DNA of 47,512 nt from Marine Group I thaumarchaeote (GTDB lineage: Archaea; Thermoproteota; Nitrososphaeria; Nitrososphaerales; Nitrosopumilaceae): positions 1-47,512 of the forward strand of contig JACATA010000006.1 of the NCBI GenBank assembly GCA_013390375.1. The letters are read 5' to 3'. Positions 40,904-47,512 of the stretch are shown in pieces. The position numbers and the translations under genes were made by a program. Every line of letters starts with the position of its first letter. The stretch's first letter is position 1. The notes beneath the pieces are model-generated. The model was not told the DNA's origin. It searched no databases and saw nothing but the letters and a program-made list of their open reading frames with translations.

Positions 40904-41611
40904 TTATCTGTACATATTATTACTAAGATCTTTACTCTCTGTTTCTACTTGCTTCATCTCTTTCTCTATTTGCCTTGCCTGCTTTTCTAATAGTGAGAGA
41001 TTACATGAAATTCCTGGTACTAACTTTGATAGGCTATCACACAGATTGTAGGTAGCTCTCAAATCAGGCGTATCACTTTCAGAGCTTACAAGTAAAACAA
41101 TTACATCCTTGCCACTAATCATTCCTTCATTTAATAGAACGCCAGGAATTCCAGGAATCGCTGCATTTTCTGCTATTTTAATTCCAGATTCTACAAGTTT
41201 ACCTCTTGCAGTTCCAGTTGATGCCACACCCATTATTTCTTGAAATGCACTTCTAATTGTGATACTACTAATAATTGTCGAACATTTTTTTTCTGCAGCC
41301 CAATTTAATATCATTCTTGCCGTATCTCTATGCAAAGAAACATCAATTGTTACATATGAAGAAAAAATTGCAGTTTTGATATTATTATTTACAAAAATCC
41401 TAGTTGGATAGTTTGGCGCACCATTTTTAATTATGGATATTGGAGGAAAATTATCCGAGTCTATATTTGCAGCAAGTTCAAACTGTGATGTGTTAATAAT
41501 TAATTCTGTTGCAATAGCGCTTGTAAGTCCGGTTGATGGAAATCCATTGATAATAGATCCACCTTCAATATTGATCGGTGACGTCTCTCTTATGTTAATT
41601 ACATTCGTCAT
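40904..41611 (-). CDS. PAC2-family protein (proteasome assembly chaperone-like)
   Basis: 235 aa: INGFPSTGLTSAIATELIIN and NYPTRIFVNNNIKTAIFSSY and later GVLLNEGMISGKDVIVLLVS match the PAC2 domain. Archaeal PAC2 proteins help assemble or act with 20S proteasomes; the C-terminal acidic coiled coil may bind the ring. ATG start. It follows deoxyhypusine synthase (33 bp apart, same strand). Confidence 0.88.
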   Translation of the reverse strand: MTNVINIRETSPINIEGGSIINGFPSTGLTSAIATELIINTSQFELAANIDSDNFPPISIIKNGAPNYPTRIFVNNNIKTAIFSSYVTIDVSLHRDTARMILNWAAEKKCSTIISSITIRSAFQEIMGVASTGTARGKLVESGIKIAENAAIPGIPGVLLNEGMISGKDVIVLLVSSESDTPDLRATYNLCDSLSKLVPGISCNLSLLEKQARQIEKEMKQVETESKDLSNNMYR

Positions 41612-41644
41612 TGCTATAATAGGAATAAACCTGTTATAATTACT

Positions 41645-42583
41645 TTATTTCAATTTTGATAATAACGCAGAGTACAAGAATGGTAAAACTGTTGTCGCTT
41701 CAGCATGTATTGTTGTTTGTCTTGCATTTTGTGTTACTTTTCCCCAGGATATTGCTTCGCGAATCAATGCACCACTCAAACTTCCATCAAATTCTTGCGC
41801 AGTAGTAATGTAGACAGCAAAATCTAGACCATCTCTGTATTGATTCCACCAAAGTGTATGATGCTTTGATATCCCACCTCCAATCATAAGTGCGCCTGAT
41901 TTTTTTGCCTTAAAGATAATGCTTGAAAGCGTATCTGCGTCTTTAATCATATTTAGTTTAAAATCTGGGTGTTTCTGTGAAAACATCCAGATCTGACTTC
42001 CTACAGCACCATCCATAATTCCCGGAACTATTACCTTTACATCATTCTTAAATGCACAGTGAAGAAACGAATCATCGCCTAGATGTTTTCCAATCATTTT
42101 ACATATATCTTCGGTTGACATTTCTCTAATTCCTTTGCTGTACTCTTCTTCTAAAAATGCCTGTAACTTTTTTTCAATGAGTGGACCGTAACTTTCCATT
42201 GGAACTAAAACATTACCTAATCTGTGAATATCTTCCTCTGCAAGTTTTACATCATCCAAAGTAAATGATCCTTCATTATAATTTGAAAAATGTCTTGCGA
42301 TATCATGATCTAGCGCGCCGCATGTTGTAATCACTACGTCAAACCATTTGTTTTTTATCATGTCTTTTATTATTCCTCTTAATCCTGTTGATATAATGGC
42401 TCCAACAAACGACAAAAATTTTAGGCAGTTCTCATCATTGATCATGTCAGTTAACACGAAAAGACCATCAGCCAAGTTGCGTGATTCAAATCCACCAGAT
42501 TTTGACATCTTTTCAAAAATTTTATCAATTGACAGGCCTTCTGTTATGGAAATATCTTGAACGGGTTTTCCTGATTGAATCAT
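41645..42583 (-). CDS. dys: Deoxyhypusine synthase
   Basis: Moves an aminobutyl group from spermidine to a Lys of aIF5A. The 312 aa have the NAD-binding core and the active-site Lys in GGGISKHHTLWWNQYRDGLD, followed by VYITTAQEFDGSLSGA and EAISWGKV, all signature segments. The archaeal version acts as a homotetramer and needs NAD. ATG start. Confidence 0.95.
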   Translation of the reverse strand: MIQSGKPVQDISITEGLSIDKIFEKMSKSGGFESRNLADGLFVLTDMINDENCLKFLSFVGAIISTGLRGIIKDMIKNKWFDVVITTCGALDHDIARHFSNYNEGSFTLDDVKLAEEDIHRLGNVLVPMESYGPLIEKKLQAFLEEEYSKGIREMSTEDICKMIGKHLGDDSFLHCAFKNDVKVIVPGIMDGAVGSQIWMFSQKHPDFKLNMIKDADTLSSIIFKAKKSGALMIGGGISKHHTLWWNQYRDGLDFAVYITTAQEFDGSLSGALIREAISWGKVTQNARQTTIHAEATTVLPFLYSALLSKLK

Positions 42584-42681
42584 AAATTGAAGCAGCCACC
42601 CATGTATAAAATTCTGACTTAAAAAAAACTATGTATAAAATCATGTAAACCTTAAAACACTCTAAAGAGGCAAGACCACAA

Positions 42682-43779
42682 ATGGTTGAAAAAATCAAAG
42701 TTGCCTTAGTTGGTATAGGCAACTGTTTTTCTGGACTAATTCAGGGAATAGAATACTACAGGCAAAATACTTCACAAATGGTAATTGGAATTATTCATGA
42801 TAAATTGCGTGATTATGGGATATATGATATTGATTTTGTGGCAGGATTCGATGTTGGTGAAAACAAAATTGGCAAATCAATCAACGAAGCAATTTATGAA
42901 TATCCAAACATGGTTGATTGGATTCCAAAGGATAAGATGCCAAAGACAGAATATTTGGTTTATGAAAGTCCTGCTCTAGACGGAGTAGGAATTTGGGTCG
43001 AAAATAAGGTCAAACCAATTAAAAGTGAAAAAAGTACAGACGAACTGGAAAAGCAAATTAAAAACATCCTAAAGGAGACTGGTGCTGAAATTATAGTATC
43101 ATATTTGCCAGTAGGATCTGAGAAGGCAACTCAATTCTGGGCACAAATTTGTCTCGATACTAATACTGCTTTTGTAAACTGTATGCCTGCATTCATTGCT
43201 TCTGACAAGGAATGGGCACAAAAATTTACGGATAAAAACATCCCCATTATTGGTGATGATATAAAAGGTCAGGTAGGTGCTACAATTGTTCACAGGACTC
43301 TTGCTAGGCTGTGTAATGATAGAGGAGCAAGTATAGAAAAAACATACCAGATTAATGTTGGCGGTAATACTGACTTTCTTAACATGAAGGAGCAGGAACG
43401 GCTTGTAAGCAAGAGGATATCTAAAACCGAAAGTGTTCAAAGTCAGCTTGATAAGCGTCTTGATGACGACCAAATTTATGTTGGCCCTTCTGACTTTATT
43501 CCATTTTTGGGCAATACCAAGCTAATGTTCATGAGGATAGAAGGAAAACAGTGGGCAAACATTCCATATAATATGGAAGTTAGGCTTGAAGTTGATGATA
43601 AGTCAAATTCTGCGGGAATAGTAATTGATGCAATCAGACTAGCAAAAATTGCCCTAGACGATGGGCTTGGCGGACCGATTATTTCCGCCAGTGCCTATCT
43701 TATGAAGCATCCTATCAAACAAATGAGTGACACAGAGGCAAAGGTTGAATGTGAAAAGTTCGTTGCCGGTAACGATTAA
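42682..43779 (+). CDS. Myo-inositol-1-phosphate synthase
   Basis: Converts glucose-6-phosphate to inositol-1-phosphate. 365 aa: KVALVGIGNCFSGLIQGIEY (NAD-binding), PVGSEKATQFW, KGQVGATIVHRTLARL and NVGGNTDFLNM are conserved; the SxxxxxLDDGLGGP end too. In archaea it feeds phosphatidylinositol-type ether lipids or compatible solutes. ATG start; the gene diverges from deoxyhypusine synthase. Confidence 0.96.
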   Translation: MVEKIKVALVGIGNCFSGLIQGIEYYRQNTSQMVIGIIHDKLRDYGIYDIDFVAGFDVGENKIGKSINEAIYEYPNMVDWIPKDKMPKTEYLVYESPALDGVGIWVENKVKPIKSEKSTDELEKQIKNILKETGAEIIVSYLPVGSEKATQFWAQICLDTNTAFVNCMPAFIASDKEWAQKFTDKNIPIIGDDIKGQVGATIVHRTLARLCNDRGASIEKTYQINVGGNTDFLNMKEQERLVSKRISKTESVQSQLDKRLDDDQIYVGPSDFIPFLGNTKLMFMRIEGKQWANIPYNMEVRLEVDDKSNSAGIVIDAIRLAKIALDDGLGGPIISASAYLMKHPIKQMSDTEAKVECEKFVAGND

Positions 43780-43876
43780 GATTATCTCATTCGTAAAATA
43801 TTCACAATAGTTGTTAGCATAGTCAACTAAACTTGTTAGAATTCGATATTCGCGATCTACACGATCAATCTATGCA

Positions 43877-46800
43877 TTGGTCCATATAAAAAAAGTAGAT
43901 ATTTTTGGTTTCAAGTCATTTGGTTTTAAAAATACCAGCGTAAACTTTGAACCAGGACTAGTATCTATTTCTGGACCAAATGGTTCTGGAAAGAGCAACA
44001 TACTAGATGCTATCGTCTTTGCAATGGGTGAGAATAAGGCCAGAGTTATGCGTCAACCAAATCTTAGGTCACTCATACACGATATTGATGGAAACAGGCA
44101 TGGACCTAAACTGACACGTGTTAGAGTTCAGTTTGACAATTCTGATAGGAAGATTCCTGTCGATTCTGATACAGTTACTATTACGCGTGAAATGAACGAT
44201 AAAGGCGAAAGCGTTTATCATATGGATAGTAAAAAGATCAACCGGAATCGAATCCTAGACATCTTTGAAGTGGCAAATGCTAATCTTAGCCCATTAAACG
44301 CAGTACAGCAGGGAACAGTGACACGTATTTCTGAAATGTCAAGCGAGGAAAAAAGAAAGACGATCGAGGATTTGGTAGGTCTCTCGTATTTTGATGAAAA
44401 AAAGACTGAATCTTTGAAACAGTTAACCGAAGCTGATCAGCGTTTGGAAGTTGCAATGGCAAAGATGGGTGAAGTAAAAAAGCAGATAGATGAGTTAGAA
44501 GTTGAGCGAAATCTGAAACTACGTTATGAATTCATTGGTCGGGAATTAGATCGATTTAGGGCTATAGATGCGGCAGAAAAACTGAGAGAAATTAAGAGTG
44601 AAAAGACGGTAAAGGAGGAGAAGTATAATAATGATTCATCTGAGACCGAAAGGCTGGAAAAATTACGATCCACGTTAAGAGATGAAATTTCCAAAATCGA
44701 TAAAGAAAAGTCAGCTTTTGCAACAAAAGTGAATGCGTTCAATCAGGCTAAATCAGATATTGACAAGGGATTGAGTACTGAACAGGAAAAATTCACCGAT
44801 GCGGATGGTCAAATAAAAACTTCGAAAAAAAGGTTCACTCTAATTGAAAAAAGACTTCCGGATATAACAAGCGAGCTTGAAAAAATGAGTCAAAATCAGG
44901 GCACAGTGGATTCAGAACTTGAAGAGGTAAAGAGATCTATTCATAAAATAAAGGGCAAACAAAACATCATAAATAAAAAAATTGAAAACAATGATTCTAA
45001 AATTAAATCTGTTTTGGATCATCAATCAGAATTAGCCTGCAAAAAAAATGTAATAGATAAAAAAATCCAAGTTCTTCAAGACGAATTACATAATGCAACA
45101 ATGGAAAAATCACAAGCTGCATCACAGACAAACACTATAGAAAATAAAATCAATGATAATACTAGAAAGCATGAGGCTACTGATAATGAATTAACAAATC
45201 TTAAACAATTTTCTGACAAACTTTCTAAAGCATCTTCTGATAAACATTCTAGAGAAATTGAATTAAAAATGTTAAAACTTTCTGAACAAAGGAAAAAGAT
45301 AGAAAACGATATAGTGGAACTAGAATTAATTTTGGATAAATCATCAAAGGCTGGTCATCGTTATAACGAAAAAATTAAACTTGTCAAGGATGTAATGCAC
45401 GAAGATTATACAATATCTCAATTAAAAGGTGATGCAAAAAAATTGGGTATTGTAGGTTTTGTATACGAAGTATTTTCTTGGAATAAACAATATGAACGTG
45501 CAGTTTTAGCTGCATGTGCTGATTGGATAAAAGCTGTAATTGTTCCAGATTTTGAAACACTAGTAAGCTTGGCACAAGTTGCCAGAAACAAAAGATTGCC
45601 CAAGCTAAAAATCATTCCACTTAATGCAATACCTGAATTTAGAATGAAGATGCCAAAAACACCTGGTCTGTTAGGTATTTTATCTGATTGTGTTAAATGC
45701 GATAGGGAATACCTTCCAATTGCCAGATTTTTATTTGGAAACATAATACTAGCACAAACAGGAAAGGATGCACACCAATTATCTAAGGCTGGTTACAAGG
45801 CGGTATCCATTAATGGCGAATTTTTTGAATCCAAAACAAACGCTGTTACCATAGATATCAATTCAAAAATATCCAAGTTTGCAAAAATTATTTCCCAGAG
45901 TTCAACGGTGGAAGGATTGTTACAAACAATTACATTGTTGCGCAATCACGTACAAAAGAAAAAATCAAATCTTAAGAAAATTGAAGAAAAACAGCGCTAT
46001 CTTATGAAGCAGCTACAAGTATCCGAAACGGAACGAGGAAATGCATCGCATAGCCATTCTACTTTACAATCCCAAATTAAATCTAGAACTAACATGTTAG
46101 ACAAACTTTCACAACGAATTTCTGAGCTAAGAATGCAGGAAAAACATTGCCATCCAAGAATTATCCGAATCTCATCAAGTATTGAATCTCTTAAGCAGCG
46201 AATTATCTTAATGAGGGAAAATTATTCTGACGTTGCACAAACGAGTGTTGCAAGCGAACTTTCTTTTCTAAACAAGAAAAAATCTTCATTGAATTCTGAA
46301 GGGAGCCAGATATTGAAGGAATTGAGCGAGACTGAGGCAAACATATCGGTGGTAGAGGACAGAAGAAGACTTAGAAAGAAGGCACTTTTGGATGAACAGA
46401 CTTCTATTACTGGTGAAAAAACCGAGTTGGAATCTAACATTACGAAATCTCAGGCGGAGAAAAATGCATCTGAGAAAAATCTAATAGAACTAAGAGGAAA
46501 AGAACAAGAATTAATTAGCACTTCAGGAACATCCGTGTCTCAGTTAGCTGGGTTTGATGAGCAGCTAGATGAAAGAAGGAATAAAGAAAAGAAAATTACA
46601 GCTGATGTCAATCGTCTTGCAATAGAGTTAGGTGAGCTTGAGCGTGATCTTAAAGAAATTAAAACTAAAGAATCATCACTCAAGAAGATTCTAAACGCAT
46701 TTGGATTTGATGAATCAATTGAAACGTTTGATGTTGAACCATCAATCGAGATACTAGAAAAGGAGGAAAGTTCGTTGGCTGCATCACTTAATGCCATAGC

Positions 46801-47386
46801 TCCTCAAAGATATGTAGAAGTATCCACTGGATACCATTCTATGTCAAGCAGAAAGAATGAACTTGAGGCAGAGCGCAATGCAGTTGTGTCATTTATTGAA
46901 GGAATAGAGAAGAATAAGCGACAAACATTCCTAGACGCATTTGATACTGTTGACAACGAAATTAGAGAGATATTTACCAAGATGAATGGTGGTAATGCAT
47001 GGCTTGAGCTAGAAAACGAAGACGACATATTCAATGCAGGCATATCTTATTTCATACAATTCCCAAACAAGCCAAAGAGGGAGTCTACCTCCATTAGTGG
47101 TGGAGAAAAAACCCTCGCCGCAGTTGTTTTTGTTCTAGCATTACAAAGACTCAAGCCTTCACCGTTTTACCTGTTTGATGAAATTGATGCACACTTGGAT
47201 GCGCCAAACGCTGAAAGCCTAGCCAAAATTGTGGAGGAGAGATCAAAAGGAAGCCAGTTTATCATGGTTTCTCTAAAAGATTCTGTTGTAGAAAAGGCGA
47301 AACTAATCTATGGTGTATATCCTAAAAATGGGGTTTCGCATGTTGTAACATACAAGGACAAAAGACTTCCTGCTATGGTCACCTAG
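43877..47386 (+). CDS. smc: SMC chromosome condensation/segregation ATPase
   Basis: 1169 aa. N-terminal ATPase half with Walker A GPNGSGKSN (33-41), then a first coiled coil (160-500), hinge (about 520-660, GIVGFVYEVFSWNKQYERA), second coiled coil and C-terminal half with signature SISGGEKTLAA and Walker B LFDEIDAHLD. The protein dimerises through the hinge and traps DNA loops. The start is TTG (MVHIKKVDIFGFKSFGF); no ATG lies close to it and this N-terminus is the family's. Convergent with an ABC ATPase gene that overlaps its stop by 3 bases. Confidence 0.97.
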   Translation: MVHIKKVDIFGFKSFGFKNTSVNFEPGLVSISGPNGSGKSNILDAIVFAMGENKARVMRQPNLRSLIHDIDGNRHGPKLTRVRVQFDNSDRKIPVDSDTVTITREMNDKGESVYHMDSKKINRNRILDIFEVANANLSPLNAVQQGTVTRISEMSSEEKRKTIEDLVGLSYFDEKKTESLKQLTEADQRLEVAMAKMGEVKKQIDELEVERNLKLRYEFIGRELDRFRAIDAAEKLREIKSEKTVKEEKYNNDSSETERLEKLRSTLRDEISKIDKEKSAFATKVNAFNQAKSDIDKGLSTEQEKFTDADGQIKTSKKRFTLIEKRLPDITSELEKMSQNQGTVDSELEEVKRSIHKIKGKQNIINKKIENNDSKIKSVLDHQSELACKKNVIDKKIQVLQDELHNATMEKSQAASQTNTIENKINDNTRKHEATDNELTNLKQFSDKLSKASSDKHSREIELKMLKLSEQRKKIENDIVELELILDKSSKAGHRYNEKIKLVKDVMHEDYTISQLKGDAKKLGIVGFVYEVFSWNKQYERAVLAACADWIKAVIVPDFETLVSLAQVARNKRLPKLKIIPLNAIPEFRMKMPKTPGLLGILSDCVKCDREYLPIARFLFGNIILAQTGKDAHQLSKAGYKAVSINGEFFESKTNAVTIDINSKISKFAKIISQSSTVEGLLQTITLLRNHVQKKKSNLKKIEEKQRYLMKQLQVSETERGNASHSHSTLQSQIKSRTNMLDKLSQRISELRMQEKHCHPRIIRISSSIESLKQRIILMRENYSDVAQTSVASELSFLNKKKSSLNSEGSQILKELSETEANISVVEDRRRLRKKALLDEQTSITGEKTELESNITKSQAEKNASEKNLIELRGKEQELISTSGTSVSQLAGFDEQLDERRNKEKKITADVNRLAIELGELERDLKEIKTKESSLKKILNAFGFDESIETFDVEPSIEILEKEESSLAASLNAIAPQRYVEVSTGYHSMSSRKNELEAERNAVVSFIEGIEKNKRQTFLDAFDTVDNEIREIFTKMNGGNAWLELENEDDIFNAGISYFIQFPNKPKRESTSISGGEKTLAAVVFVLALQRLKPSPFYLFDEIDAHLDAPNAESLAKIVEERSKGSQFIMVSLKDSVVEKAKLIYGVYPKNGVSHVVTYKDKRLPAMVT

Positions 47387-47512
47387 CCTATATCCACAAA
47401 GCACGCAACATTTCTTCCATCACGAGTTTCAAGCATTGGTACATCTTTGCATTTTTTAATTGCGTATGGACATCTAGCAAGAAATCTACAGCCAGAGTAA
47501 AAGTCTATGTCA
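47383..47512 (-). CDS. Oligopeptide ABC transporter ATP-binding protein, C-terminal end
   Basis: Only the last 43 codons are visible. They contain GCRFLARCPYAIKKC and VPMLE...VACF, the Cys-rich oligo_HPY tail of Opp/Dpp ATPases that binds an iron-sulfur or zinc ion. The rest lies beyond the window. It overlaps the SMC stop. Could power import of ligands caught by a solute-binding protein such as the one at 19729, but that gene is far away. Confidence 0.82.
   Translation of the reverse strand, partial: DIDFYSGCRFLARCPYAIKKCKDVPMLETRDGRNVACFVDIG

Overview
The window is AT-rich, tightly packed DNA from an archaeon, most likely an ammonia-oxidising Nitrososphaerota (Thaumarchaeota) of the Nitrosopumilales type. 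The archaeal core is clear: TATA-binding protein, aIF1, Sec61-beta, Alba, type II methionine aminopeptidase, deoxyhypusine synthase, a PAC2 protein, Nre and Dpo4 proteins with PCNA-binding tails, an archaeal-style RNase P RNA and the CofG/H/D/C set for cofactor F420. A truncated cupredoxin, an archaeosortase-like protein, a cold-shock protein and myo-inositol-phosphate synthase fit that group. Assignment is by gene content; no rRNA lies here.

Layout. 1-9.3 kb: cupredoxin end, cofG-cofH, HtrA-type protease, glycosyltransferase with an SRPBCC protein, TBP, a DUF1512-like membrane protein with a tiny zinc ribbon, methionine aminopeptidase, tRNA-Pro. 9.3-16.8 kb: Tsr3, an APC transporter with a cytosolic tail, rnpB, a secreted anchored protein, cofD-cofC, a CPBP protease, aIF1. 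16.9-26.9 kb: p27-type zinc protein, Sec61-beta, DUF2070, a restriction-like nuclease, a large solute-binding protein, a geranylgeranyl-reductase/methyltransferase pair, DUF99, a beta-hydroxyacid dehydrogenase and several mini-proteins. 27-34.5 kb is the most accessory-looking part: cold-shock protein, a NikR-like regulator divergent from a metal ABC transporter, a His/Lys-rich secreted protein bracketed by a 47-bp repeat, a run of three 26-30 aa membrane proteins behind an RGG zinc protein, a HEPN-like protein and many small unknowns. 34.8-47.5 kb: DsbA with a CxC membrane protein, zinc-finger proteins, Nre, archaeosortase-like protein, Dpo4, Alba, PAC2, deoxyhypusine synthase, inositol-phosphate synthase, SMC and the end of an oligopeptide ABC ATPase.

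Themes. Four F420 genes lie in two pairs, with a split-barrel flavin/F420-type enzyme elsewhere in the window. Metal handling around 27.4-30.2 kb joins a regulator with an altered nickel site, a His-tailed ATPase, a permease and a His-rich exported protein. Repair proteins Nre and Dpo4 both end in PIP boxes. At least nine small proteins carry paired-Cys or Cys/His motifs. TTG starts are common, often with a TATA box about 25 bp upstream, which suggests leaderless transcripts. The least explained pieces are the repeat-flanked metal locus with its tiny membrane-protein run and the archaeosortase-like protein that shows Ser where family members have Cys.
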